DNA from: Malurus cyaneus samueli
Taxonomy: Eukaryota; Chordata; Aves; Passeriformes; Maluridae
Reading direction: 5' to 3'
NCBI GenBank assembly: GCA_009741485.1
Contig: CM019216.1
Coordinates: 41,388,872 to 41,452,871, forward strand
Length of the DNA: 64,000 nt
Shown here: positions 38,961 to 50,110 of the stretch, one piece after another
How the letters are laid out: each line of letters opens with the position of its first letter
Numbering within the stretch: position 1 is the stretch's first letter
Position numbers and translations under genes: made by a program
The notes under the pieces: model-generated
Databases searched by the model: none
What the model was told of the DNA's origin: nothing
The model's input: the letters and a program-made list of their open reading frames with translations, nothing else

Positions 38961-41900
38961 GACAAAGAAAAAAAGTTTTAAAGTCACTGTAAACATCAAT
39001 AGAGCAGTAAACAAGAAAAAACATCACCACTTAACTTTTTGGATTTAATTCATGTATGTAGCCTCAAATGATGATTTCCATGTTTCACTTGATTTCTGGA
39101 GAGAGACCTAAGCTTTTCCCACCCTCCAATCTCCCTTAAACTGTAAACAATTTACTGGAATAGAAAACCATACTGACAGCAAACCATATTTTTGGAAATT
39201 GAAACATTCAGTATCCACAGGAAAATACAATCAAGCTTTCAAAACTATTTTTTTCTGGCCCACAATGGTATATTCAGTATTTTTCCACTATGCTTATTTT
39301 AAAAGGAGAAACCCTGACCTGAAGAAAAAGTCAAGAGTAAGATGACAAAACAGCCAAGTATTTCTTCAGTGCTCACTTTGCACTTGTCAGAGTAAGACAA
39401 TGCAATTTTCTTTACAGCAATGTACTTTGGTCAAGCTAACAGAAGATACATTATTTTACATAACCTAGAAGTCCATAATTTTTTTTTACTTAATATTGTA
39501 TGCTAATTTAAAAAACATTCCAAAATCTTAGTGCTTTTCCCTTTGCTTGAACATATCAAGATACACTAAATTTCACCACTTATGAGCAAAAAGCATCCAA
39601 ATGTATGACAAGAGTCCAAAATGAAGACAGTTATTTTCACACTACATAGGAAAAACAAATTACAAGGCGAAAAAAAAAAATCAATAAATTGGCCTTTTGG
39701 AAGCTTAGAGCAGAACTTCTAGCAAAATCAGTACAGAAAGGGGAAGGATCACAGCTAGTGTCAGAGCAAGAAAAGCAATTTCAGATAAAGACCTAAGTTC
39801 ACACCAGAATCAGAGTGTAGGCCAGAAAAGATCATATCCAGTTATGAGAAATCAACAGCCAACTTCTAGAATTACCTCTAGAAAGAGAAACAGAATCAAA
39901 AGAAAGTTTAATAAATCTAAAAAAGAGTTTGTGTGACTTAGCAACTGCTAGATCAAGAGAACAGATGCTGTTATTTACAAAATGCATTCAACCTGAAGCA
40001 TTTCTGGTTTCCACAGATCTCTAGGTATTAGTTCCCATTTAAAAAAAAAAGACTGGAAACAAACATTTTTAATTTAAGCCACCAATGTACACCCTCTAAT
40101 TGCTTACCTCATTACTAAACAGTAAGAGATGAGGCAATGTTTGTGTTTGATTTCTTCAGTTTTAAAGCACTTCAATGCAGTCAAACAATAACTATCAACC
40201 AAGATATTATCAAATGTGTGCTTCACTCTTTACATCTTTAGAAAATAAAAATTCTAGTTATGATGTCCTGAAAATCAGAAATTCAGCAGAATCACATAAA
40301 CTCATAAATTTACAAATCAAGCTATTTCAAACAATTGTAAGAAAAAGCTAAGCAAAGCTCACTCCCATACAAGAAGAATGGCATACAGTTAGCATGGAGA
40401 ATTAGGGAAAGGCTCCAAACACAGAAGCAGCATTAGAAGTGCCCCAAATACCCTCCTTTACATCACTTTGAGAACCTCCACTGTTTTCAAGCAATTTCTT
40501 ATTCTGACCAAAGGCATTCCCAAGGTCAGGCAATTCTGCAGCTAACAAGCTCAACAAAAGAAAATTTCCCTTCATCTCTCTCAGCAGACTGAAGCCTTAA
40601 GAAAGAAGGCAAGTAGGTCGAAGGAGACAAGAGGCAGGAAAGTCAATACAAGTTGTACTGACAATTTAAATTTTTAAAAAATATGTTCACACCCCTTTTT
40701 AGAATATTCCCTGACATGTGAAGAATGCCTTCTCCCACTACTCTTGCTCTACGTATGTGATACAGCCTATCATCAGAACATGTTTACAATAAATACTGCA
40801 GATGCAGCAGAAGCTGTAAATAAGACTAATCACTTAAAAGCATCATGTCATCACTTCAGTATTCTCTCTCAATACTGAGAAAAGCGAGAGTATTTGAACA
40901 CCCCCCAAAAAAAACCCTGACAGACAGATGTTTTCTGAACTAGTGAATCTGGTAAAGAAACACATGGATTATTTACAACAAATAATTAAATCCAGTCCAC
41001 CCAATGGCTGAAAGAGACAGAACATGCTTTTGCTATGAAATGAACTCACAAAAAGGGTGTTTTAATTCACTTTATATAAGTGCACTATGGAAAACAGGAA
41101 CCAATTCTGGACATTGTGCAGGAAGACTAGTCAGCTTCCGGATGGATCAGATTCACCACCACCAGTGAGGATACCACATATAAATACTTAAGCTTTAACA
41201 GACTATAAATTTCAACTGAGACACCTTTCTATGGTGACTGACCAAGAGAAAGCATCACAGGGAAACATCCCTACCATGTGGCAGGACACAGTCAAATCAA
41301 TTTGGACAAAAGAAATCCCACAGCCTAAGAGATCTGCCTAGCTACAGATCTCAAAGTTCACTAAAGAAAGTTACTTGTGTTGTACAGGAAGGCTAAAAAA
41401 TACTTTAGACAGAATTATAAAGTTATTTATCAAAGATTACACCAAAGAAGACTAATGATTGGAAAGTTAGACTTCCATAATACTACACATCAGGATAAAC
41501 CATTTTGGAGCAATAAGCATAATTTTACCCTTATTAGCCTTAACAGGCACGCAGCACAGAGCTCAAACATGGGAGCACCCACAAAACAAAGAGTGAATTC
41601 TCTTGTGAGTTCACATTGCTAGAACAAATATAGCAATGAAACAGAAAAGTAACCCCTATTTTATCCTTCATGGACACACACAAGGGAATTTGTACCCACT
41701 CTCCTGGTAGAGGCTTTATTTGTCTACCACCGTGGCAAAGGAAGAGGACACAATGTCTGCTTTGTCTATAGCTAGAAGTCTTCACATCCCTTCTGGATGC
41801 ATATTTAATTTAAATTGTGTTAGTGTTTTGCCAGGATTTGGAAAGGTAAGGATATTCCATTCCATAACCTCTGCCAAGCAATCCTACATCCAAATCAGTG

Positions 41901-44253
41901 CCTCAAGGTTTTAAAACAAGAAGATGTATTTGGCTGTTGACACGACCCCTCTCTTCTGTGCACAACAGCCCTTGGCAAACTATGGAATTCTGATACATTT
42001 ATCCACTAAAATTGTAGGCCTGAGAAAATAAAGAGGTAATCACAACTGCCCCCTCAAGCCCACCTGATGCATTTATGTATGAGACAGGCTGCAGACGACA
42101 AGTTTTAAGTACTAATTGTGTGGTAAATACAGTCTTGAAGATGAAAGGGGAAGGACTTAGATGGTACTTGAAGTCCAGTCCCTCCAAGCAGTTACCAATA
42201 CAAAAGACAGAAAAAAAAGCTGGAAAGAAAAATCATCGTTAGCAATGCTCTGCCTTTCCCAGGGAGAGATCAAATAACCAACTCACTCCTGCCTGACATT
42301 TTAAGAACAGTTTAGACCTAGTGATGAACATGACTGGATAGTCTATGCCATTGCTTTACTATCCTAATATTGCAATTTACCCCAAATGTCAAACCAAAGT
42401 TCTTCTGGACTTGTTCTGGATCCATTGTTCATTCATTCCACCTCACGTCTTTGTTTTGGCAGATGAACTCTGTTCATCCCTGTTCATCCCTATTTCTTTG
42501 GGAACATACTATCTTAAGCCTCCTTTCAGCAGATCATACCACCACCAAGTACTTCAAACTTCCTTCACAAAAAAAAGGAGCATTAGAAGATATAAGATCA
42601 CATTAAATACTAAAATGATTTTCTATTATAAAATTGCTCTCCTTACTTTCCAGTATCCTTACTCTCCCTCTCAGCTTGTAATCTGCAATTCAACAAAGCA
42701 TAAAAATTTGCTAATAAAGACTTTCCTGGAAAAGACCTTACAGAGCCTGTACCAAGTACTTTTTACCTCACTTGCCTCCTGGGGATGGTTTTCCAGCTAA
42801 TTTTACTCACTAAAGTGTATTTTGTAGATTGCAATTCCCTATCTTGTTAATAAGACTATCATGTGAACACTGAGGACTCCAGTATATCAACCTATAAATA
42901 TTGTAGAATCTCTCTACACCACAAGGCCTGTTAGTCCACCACAGAAGTAACAGCAATGCTGGATTTAAAATAATTTATCCTGGATAATTCTGCTTTGGCT
43001 TTTGCTCAACTTCTTTTCCTAGACACTAAAAATGTGTTCCAACACTGGTCCAGTACTTTTTTTTGAGCTACAGTTAAAATCCATCATCCTTCTCTTCATC
43101 CCTTCCCATTTAGCCCACACTGAAGAGGTATGCACCAATTAATCTGAGTCTGCTACTTCCCTCCACCATCTCAAGATTGCAATCCACTACATGAGATTGC
43201 TTCAGCTAGTTGGTTTTTTTAGGCACCTTGGAATTAATTTCATCAGGCCTTACCAGATTGAAAATCTGCTGCTTACCCATACAACCTACAGCTTTCCCCT
43301 CACCCTCCAGCCTAGGAAGGTACTATTTATGCTTTTATCATAGCTGTTGACTACATGGGCCGGATTAACCATTTCAGAAAACATTTCAATCACCTCAGCA
43401 TTATCTGTTAATCCATTAATCTGTGGATCTTTTATTTCTTGCTTTCTTCTAATATTCATTTTAGCTATGCCTCCTTATGTTTTTGACTATCCTAGCTTTA
43501 TTCATACATCTTTGTGCACTTCCCATCATTGGCAACACACCCTTTCCCATTTTCTGTATGTTTCTTTTGTTTACATCAATGAAAAGATCAACAGAGAGCA
43601 GAATTCTTTTTTCTAATTACTAATTTTCACCTTCAATGCCAGTATTCAGTATCATTATATTAGCTTTCAAAGAGGATGAGATTGTTTCTTTCTTCTTTAT
43701 ATTCATCCCCAATCAAGCTCTGAATGCCAAATTCTATGCTTTTTGACATTTATAGGTTTTATTCTGCTCTTATCATCTTTTATCCTATGTAGACTAGCAT
43801 CTTGTTGCACCTGCAGAACCTGCCCTCCATCTATGTTTTTTCTTTGTTAATACAAAGAACTATTTTTATGAATTTACATACCCATGGAGAGCAGTATGTT
43901 CTGCTGAGTTTTCTCCATTGGATGGTTACAAGAGATTTTATTATCAAACCTCATCCTTTCAGTGATTTTTCTCCGGCTACGGACACCTTGTATTTATATT
44001 CCCGTCATATACATGTAATTGATCCGATTGAGGCTGGCAGAAGACTTTTAATGAGCATGCATTTAGACATTTCACTACTGTTCATTCCCAATGTATTTGT
44101 GTGGGTGGGCAGACACCCAGCACCCTGGGAAGAATGAGACACTATTCTGCAAGGTCATAGGCACTACGTTATAAATATGTGCAAAATATCCCATAAGCAA
44201 GAATTTATCAAAAACCTATGATATATATTTGGGGTTTCAAATGCATGAATAAT

Positions 44254-44290
44254 TTCAAAATTTTCAAATTTTGAAACTGTTTTCAGTTTC
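44254..44290. repeat. two adjoining inverted repeats (hairpins)
   Basis: TTCAAAATTT pairs with AAATTTTGAA across a 2-base loop (44254-44275). It overlaps a second perfect hairpin, GAAACTG-TTTT-CAGTTTC (44273-44290). Both are seen directly in the sequence. No function is assigned. Confidence 0.75.
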
Positions 44291-46012
44291 ACTTGGCTAA
44301 AGCATTGAAACCAAAATACCTTTAAAATGTTTTTTAAATTATCTGTTGGGTAAATGCAGCTTTTGGAACTTGCTTTTATTAATAAAAGAAAAAAACCTTT
44401 TAATTAGAAAAAAAAAGAGGACTAGTTTGCTGACACTGTCTTTGTAATAACTCTTACAAAAACACCTTGTCTATTCTAAATGGAAAAATAAATAAGTTCT
44501 CTTAGGTGAAAAAGTCTACGTTTACATATATAGATATATATAGCGTACAATGAGAAACTCATTATCTGCAATTGCAACTCAAATCACCAGGAATTTATGT
44601 TAAGCAATAATTAATTTTATCAATTATGATACATTATTTATTAATAATAGCATTAATAAAGCAATTTATTAATAGCAAAGAAGAGAGTTGCACACTTAGA
44701 ATTCTTGGAGGAATTTTTATCCAGGAAAAAAAATCCCAAAAACAAACACAACAAAGGCAGGCTTAGAGGGATGCCATGCTGACACATGCTGCTGCCAAGC
44801 CTGCAGCTTACACCAGCCATATAATGGATTCTACCAACCTGCTCCAGACACAAAGCTGCAAAAACATCAGGAGCACAATGCTCATGCCTAAATATTTGCT
44901 GACTGCCCCTACAGGCAAGAGGGCATTAACTCAAAGAAAGAAATAGCAATCAGACCACTAGGAAAATTCTAATCTTTGATTTCCTCACTGAGTTATGCTG
45001 GAAGCAAATCTGAAAGATGAATAAAGCACATTTTACAGTTCTCCATATTAAGGGTGGGGAGGGATAAAAAGAAATGTATCAGTCCAGGCTCAGACTTCTA
45101 CTCCAGGTTAGACCTCCTATGGAAGAGAGAAAGAGAGGAGCCCCAGTTCGCAGGAGAACTTTTGAGCTCAAAGTTGCCTCTCCTGCCCTGGGCCCTATGT
45201 AATTTAATAACTTCAGACAGCATAATGGTACATATTATTAATGTATTAATGTTCCAGATCCCAACACAGGGAGATAGAGTAATGCAAGTGCTGATGCTGT
45301 TAAGAATGGGTTTTCACATTTTTATATTACTAAGCTATTTACCTTTGGAAGCACTGATGCAAGCACTCCACAAGTTTTATGGAGTGATTATATTAATTTT
45401 AATAGTTTGCTTTTTCTGCCATCTTCACTGCTGAGATCTGAACAAAATTCTTCTTGGTCATGTAATCAACACAATACCACTTCAGGCCTGACAACAGTCC
45501 TCAGCATCCAAGACAGAATACTTGCATTGGATTATTTCTTCAGCAAATACAGATCCAAAGATCACAATGAAAATTTTAATTTATGAGTACAGACACAAGA
45601 ATTAAGGTTTCCCACTCTAAATTCATAAAATACAGAATACTTATTTCCTAGATCCATACTCCTGAAAAGAAGTTACAAAAGTAGCTTTTAAAGATTTTCT
45701 TAAAATCATGTTATACTTGATATTATTTTGTTTAACTTGCTGTTAAACTTTTACTGTAGCTTGTGTGTACACAACTGTATTCATAGCTATTAAACCTTTC
45801 ACACCTATGTTTATTAATCAAGCCAGCAATGACCAGGGTATTTGAACTTGCATTTGCTGTATGAAGATGGACATTTGCTGCCAGAAGTTTTTGGCCTAGT
45901 TATAAAAAAAGCTAGTAACCAAGTTTCAAAACCACACTAATACGTGAACAGGCCACTAACTTCAAACATATAAAAACCCAAAAGGGAGTCAGCAGATCTG
46001 GTATTCTGACCT

Positions 46013-46107
46013 CTCCCCAAAATTTAGGTGAGAGATCACCATCTGTTTGGCCTTTGAATAGACTCTGGTATCTTGAACCTGACAAAAACAAGTCTTCCCT
46101 CAGCAGT
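46013..46107 (+). repeat. 95-bp direct repeat, unit 1
   Basis: This 95-bp segment, from 'ctccccaaaatttaggtgag' to 'ccctcagcagt', recurs exactly at 46347-46441. It includes part of a CR1-like sequence. Confidence 0.9.
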
Positions 46108-46165
46108 CTGTTCCAGGGACTCATCATTCTCACTGGTAACAGACTCACTTCTCGTTTGAATTTTT
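46020..46165 (-). mobile_element. degraded CR1-like fragment, antisense
   Basis: The minus strand reads 'agtgagaatgatgagtccct' then 'ggaacagactgctgaggga' and 'attcaaaggcca'. This parallels the CR1 3' region (gtgagggtggtgag, ctggaacaggttgccca, attcaaggcca). It is heavily diverged and explains the 78-codon minus-strand open frame at this place. The same sequence is in copy 2 at about 56.80-56.95 kb. Confidence 0.5.
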
Positions 46166-46346
46166 AACAGGGTAGATGCCGCTGCAAAGGTGTCAGATTA
46201 AGTTTTAAACTTTAATATTAAAGTTTGGGTGGTTTCCTGTTTGTTTGACTGGCTTTGGTTTTTAAAGAAAAGCTATCAAGCCTTTCACTTAGACCATGCA
46301 AATCCATCAGCTCTGATACAATCTGCTTTGAGAAAAACACCCCACA

Positions 46347-46441
46347 CTCCCCAAAATTTAGGTGAGAGATCACCATCTGTTTGGCCTTTGAATAGACTCT
46401 GGTATCTTGAACCTGACAAAAACAAGTCTTCCCTCAGCAGT
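46347..46441 (+). repeat. 95-bp direct repeat, unit 2, present only in copy 1
   Basis: An exact second copy of 46013-46107, lying 240 bases further on. The corresponding place in copy 2 (near 57.13 kb) reads straight through from 'acaccccacaca' to 'gcccaaact' without it. It is therefore either a polymorphism or a local assembly error. Confidence 0.9.
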
Positions 46442-46792
46442 AGCCCAAACTATGTAAAATAAGTTATACTGTGTTTATAAAACTGCACACTACTGAGAAG
46501 TTAGACAAAATAAACAGAGACTCTTTCAGCTCCAATAATCCAAACCCAGAATATGTTTCTATCTATATTATGATATATAATGATTTTTATGTTATACATA
46601 TGTATTTATATAATGTATAAACTATTATAATACTTTCATATAGTATAGTTTTTCCCTGGATTTCCCTATATATAGCCTATTAAAGTGCAGGGAGAAAAAA
46701 GGCACAATAGTAAGAATTAGGTAGTTATCTCCAAGCACAGTTCTATGTATTCACTTGCGATTAAAAGAAATACCCATATTTCCTTTTCCTAC

Positions 46793-46851
46793 TCTGCAGC
46801 AAGTAGTATTTTTAGCTGCTGATGGACCCGTTGATACAAGAATTCCGAGAC
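46793..46851 (-). CDS. exon 2 of the minus-strand ARM/HEAT-like gene (copy 1)
   Basis: Identical to 57481-57539, where the evidence is given in full. Here the upstream exon 1 is interrupted by the N gap and carries frameshifting deletions, so this copy cannot be translated across the junction. It is probably an assembly duplicate of the same exon and should not be counted as a second gene. Confidence 0.45.
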
Positions 46852-47350
46852 CTGCGCAAAAACCAGAGGTGAGCAGGAGAATCGCAATGCAAGTAACTAT
46901 AATTAGACTGTAAGAGTGGAAGAGTACAAAGTAACATTTATTTTTGTTAGCATTAGGTCAGTAAATGTAATCCCCTATTGGCTAGGCTGCGTACGAGCTA
47001 TGAAAAAAAAATAGTTTGGATACCACCGATTCCAGTGGAGAAACAATTTACCAATAAACAACAAGAAGGGAATTTTGACATGCTCTGGCTTAATAACTTT
47101 GAAGCTCATATGGCTTTTAAAAGCTCCAAAACTTCCCATTTATATTTTCAATAGGCAACCACTGATGTTAATACCAAAGCCTTCCTGCTTTTCTATTAAA
47201 GCCAACCCGGTAATAACACAGCACTAGTCATACAGACTGAAAGTAGAGTGTTGAAGTTGTCATTTTACTGCTTCCTTGGGGATGCCCCAACTTTCCAGCC
47301 ATTCATTGCCAAATCCTCTCTGCTGGACTGCACTGAAAGACTTCATGCTT

Positions 47351-47480
47351 TTTCACAGAATAGTTAGGATTGGAAGGACCTCTGGAGATCATCCAGTTAA
47401 CTCCCACTGCCAAGGCAGGGTCGCCTAGAGCAGGTGACAGAGGAACGCATCCAGGTGGTTTTTGAGTGTCTCCAGTGAGA
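47351..47480 (-). mobile_element. CR1 3' end, antisense (copy 1)
   Basis: 'cacagaatagttaggattgg' is followed by 'aaggacctctggagatcatc', 'caaggcagggtcgcctagag' and 'caggtgacagaggaacgc'. This is the reverse complement of a CR1 3' end, with little divergence from the common avian form. It runs into the poly(C) tract at 47493. It lies within intron 1 of the minus-strand gene and recurs in copy 2. Confidence 0.9.
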
Positions 47481-47492
47481 TATCCCCACACA

Positions 47493-47510
47493 CCCCCCCC
47501 CCCCCCCCCC
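47493..47510. repeat. poly(C) tract, 18 bp
   Basis: A run of 18 C inside the CR1-derived segment, flanked by CA repeats. The equivalent place in copy 2 (about 58.16 kb) has only a short C run and lacks neighbouring CR1 sequence, so the two copies differ most at this hard-to-sequence point. Confidence 0.9.
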
Positions 47511-47734
47511 ACACACATACACCTTTCAATAACGCTTTTCCAAATGTTTCTTTGGGGAGAGAGCCGTACAGGTGGACAGCATTGAGCACGTATTAACTGC
47601 ACGAATACACCCGACAGAGTGGCATCAGACACCCACCATGTCACACAGATGAACCCGAAGGTGCCCTGCGAGACGGGGCGGGGTGAGCCCCCGGCCCGAT
47701 CCCAAAGCCAAAGGGCTTGGTCTGCCACGCTCAC

Positions 47735-47857
47735 CTGCACCCGCTGAGGATCGCCTCGCTTTTCTCCCTCACGTCGGGAAGGGGCACCTCTTGGACAGCA
47801 TGAGCAGGCGGGCCAGCGCCTCGCCCAGCCCCCCGCTGCGGCGGTTGGCGGGCGCCG
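47735..47857 (-). pseudogene. partial exon 1 of the minus-strand gene (copy 1), cut by gap and frameshifted
   Basis: This corresponds to 58367-58485. It retains the donor on the minus strand (GTGCAG/GTGAGC), which is more canonical than the copy 2 donor (CAG/GTAGCG). One C is missing in the run encoding the CPFP segment, which creates an early stop, and one G is missing in the GGGG just before the donor. The upstream part is replaced by 25 N. The defects fall in homopolymers next to a gap, so I read them as sequencing errors rather than true pseudogenisation. Confidence 0.5.
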
Positions 47858-47882
47858 NNNNNNNNNNNNNNNNNNNNNNNNN
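47858..47882. other. assembly gap, 25 N
   Basis: Exactly 25 N. A fixed small number suggests a placeholder of unknown length rather than a measured gap. It falls in the GC-rich exon 1 of copy 1. Confidence 0.98.
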
Positions 47883-48729
47883 CACAAAAGCAGCTTCACA
47901 GGTATGGTGATAACAATATTAGAATGGTACTAGTGAGCCACACCTCCGCCCACAGGGTCGTTAATGGAAAAACAAAGAGCTGTAGCATCACTGACTCTGT
48001 GCGATGTGCCTTTGGATGTGTGGGGGAAACCAACATTGAACCCTTCCCCTCCTACACCGAGCATGGAGGGTTTCGGAAGAAGAGCCAAACAGTGCTTAAT
48101 TTTTGCTGGGAGAAAGCACAGGCAATGTGGAATGTTTAGGCAGAAGCACGTGCAACTGACGGCTTTCATAATGTGTGTAACTTTTAAATGAAAATTAGAA
48201 ATGAGCCCCGCTGTACTTCAATGTTATCTTGAAGATTAATTAAAATAGAGTTGAGTCTCAGATTAAATGTTCATTTTTGACTACGTGGTTGACTTTGCTA
48301 CATTCGAGCTTTCCTTTTGTTTTGATCATTGTCAAAATAATTTTACTGCAACAGGTCCCATAGATTATATAACATATTGTAATATTTTAGTTTGTTAAAA
48401 TTTAAAGGTTTATGCAGCAGGATTCGGTTTGAAAATCATGCTTCCACGGTATGGAGTGGGGAGGAGGAACGGGCGTGAGGTCCCAATGAAAGGATGGGGC
48501 AAGTACCCACGCTCTGGGGAAGGGGGGTGTTGTGGGGTGGTCTTATTGCCGTTGGTGCTTAGTCTGTGACTGGAGCAACAGAGAAGCGCAGCACAGTGGC
48601 AAAATCCGGCTGGGATACAGCCTCATCCTGAAAAACAAACTAATTTCTCCTTTCTGGGTTGTGAGTTTAAGCCTCCCGTTTTTTTCTCCATGCCTTCCTA
48701 CATAGCATCTCCCTTTCTCTGCTTTGCAT
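47883..48729. other. unique sequence right of the gap, no supported gene
   Basis: Nothing recognisable is seen. The sequence does not continue the GC-rich exon on the other side of the gap, which fits a mis-join at the N run. Confidence 0.55.
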
Positions 48730-50110
48730 TCACAGTCCGTTCTGCTTCGCTCTCTTCTGACCAGCCCCTGTTTGCCTCGTCGGGGTAGGACTCGGCAAAG
48801 CGCCGAAGTTTGTTGTTTTCCGCTTTCCCTTGTGGTTTGGGAGGCGATTCACAGCTCGTTTGCTCCCTGACCTCTGCTCCCGCAGGGCCCTGCGGCTCTT
48901 GTGCCACTGCAACGGGTCGGTGCTGGTTTACGCTGGCGAGTCCCTGGCCCTTTCCCCGCCTCAAGCCGCTCCGGCCCTGCGCGCGCTGTGCGTTGGGCGC
49001 TGTCCGGTGCAGCTGCGGCACTTGCGCTTGTGCCAACAGCGCGCGGCGCTCTCTGCTGCCCGGCCTCGCGCCGGTGTGCGTCCCCATCGCGTTGTCGTTG
49101 TCTCGCGGCGGCGGGGTACGGGCTTCGGCGCCCCCGTCGCTGTTCTCTCGTGCAGCGGTAGCCGTGCCCTGATCGCCGCGGTCAACTTTTCGCGTGGCGT
49201 CATCCGCACCCGCCCTCGCCCTTGTCGCGTGCGCGATTCTATTCTCGCGCAGGCGGTGCCTGTCCTGCGTGACCTGTTCTCGGCGCCTGTCACGTGCCGG
49301 GGTCTGGCGCAGGTGCGCGTTTTGCCCCTGTCGGTATTTCTCCCGCGCTGTGCGGTTGCCCTATCTCGCCGGCCGACTTTAGCGGGATATGTTTCCGCCC
49401 CTGTCGCGCCCGTGCTATGTCGCGTGGCCGGTCTTTAGTGCTGGTCTTCGTGCCTTGTTCGCGTGCTGCGTCTCGCTCAGGTGCGCGTGCCTTGTCGGTG
49501 TTTCTGTCTCGTTGGTAGTGCTCTGCCCTGTTCGCTCGCCGATGTCTCGGCGGCCGGTGCGTGCCCTTCGCCGGCGGGTTCCGCGCGTTGCATGCGGTGC
49601 CAGTCACCAGGGGGCGCGCAGCTCCCCCGCGCCCACCCGCCGCTCCCCGCGCGCCCTGCGTGGCCCGTCTGGCTTTCGCAGCCTCGGCTCCTGAGGGGCT
49701 CAGGAGCTCCGGCACAGCAGCGAGCGCATCCGTTGCAATGTCCCTGCGCTGGATAAAGGTTCATTGCACCCCCCCCCCCCCCCCCAATTCCGTTAGTATT
49801 TTAAAACCATTTTTAACCTTCTTGATGCTGTCGAGAACGGAGCGCGGAGCGCCCCATGTGCCACCCGCTCGTCGATGGCCCCGAAGCCCCCCCGTGCTCT
49901 GGCGGGACTGCGGCCATGCGCTGCCGTGGGAGCCGGAGGGACGGAGTTGACGGCGCCAGAGCACATTTGGGTGGGACGGGCGGCTCCGTCGCAGGGACTT
50001 GAGGGTGCCGCCGCAGCTGGGCCGGGATTAGGGCCGGTTTTCGTGCATGGGACAGTGAGGGAGGCGGGCGGTTAATTGGCCTGTTGGACGTCTCGACGCG
50101 ATGAGAAGAG
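48730..50110. promoter_or_regulatory. CpG island with strong strand asymmetry
   Basis: A dense CpG island, most extreme from about 48.95 to 49.60 kb. There the plus strand is rich in C, G and T but has very little A. Degenerate repeats recur: 'caggtgcgcgt' at about 49.31 and 49.48 kb, 'tgtcggt' followed by 'tttct' shortly after each, and 'tctcg' with 'cggccg' beyond. The many long open frames on both strands (up to 202 codons) simply reflect the scarcity of stop codons. No TATA box, clear first exon or recognisable protein was found. It may be a promoter of an unplaced gene or a germline-unmethylated minisatellite. Confidence 0.6.
49769..49785. repeat. poly(C) tract, 17 bp
   Basis: A run of 17 C at the downstream side of the CpG island, able in principle to form G-quadruplex or i-motif structures. 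It is also a place where length is likely to be mis-sequenced. Confidence 0.9.

Larger units (their letters stand above)
34691..45191. other. AT-rich non-coding sequence, no supported gene
   Basis: No supported gene in about 10.5 kb. Minor features are a possible MIR fragment at 35.64 kb, a poly(A) run at 38941-38960 and adjacent hairpins at 44254-44290. Long plus-strand open frames at 42345-42800, 43347-43616 and 43802-44137 lie in a T-rich stretch. They match no family I know and are within chance expectation. Confidence 0.55.
45192..47857 (+). repeat. direct duplication, copy 1 (about 2.7 kb)
   Basis: From 'gccctatgtaa' at 45192 to the N gap, this sequence recurs at 55670-58485. From about 45.63 kb onward the two copies are nearly identical over long stretches, including the AT-rich palindromic tract at 46.56 kb, exon 2 of the minus-strand gene, the CR1 fragment and the start of the CpG-rich exon 1. 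Copy 1 has a clean left flank, an extra 95-bp block, an 18-base poly(C) and homopolymer deletions near its right end, where it is cut by the gap. A false assembly duplication is more likely than a biological one, because the differences are mostly indels concentrated at the ends of the copies. Confidence 0.95.

Noticed and set aside
42345..44137. Series of long plus-strand open frames in a T-rich stretch, possibly an antisense old transposon
   Set aside because: No diagnostic transposon sequence could be recognised, and lengths are within chance expectation.
46800..46868. Plus-strand exon reading MDPLIQEFRDLRKNQ with an AG/GTGAGC donor (also at 57488-57556)
   Set aside because: It overlaps the minus-strand exon 2, which has a stronger acceptor, one clean open frame and an exact phase match to exon 1. 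The plus-strand reading is most likely a shadow.
48810..49764. Open frames of 100-200 codons on both strands
   Set aside because: The tract has almost no A, so stop codons are rare on the plus strand. The translations are low-complexity arginine, alanine and proline.
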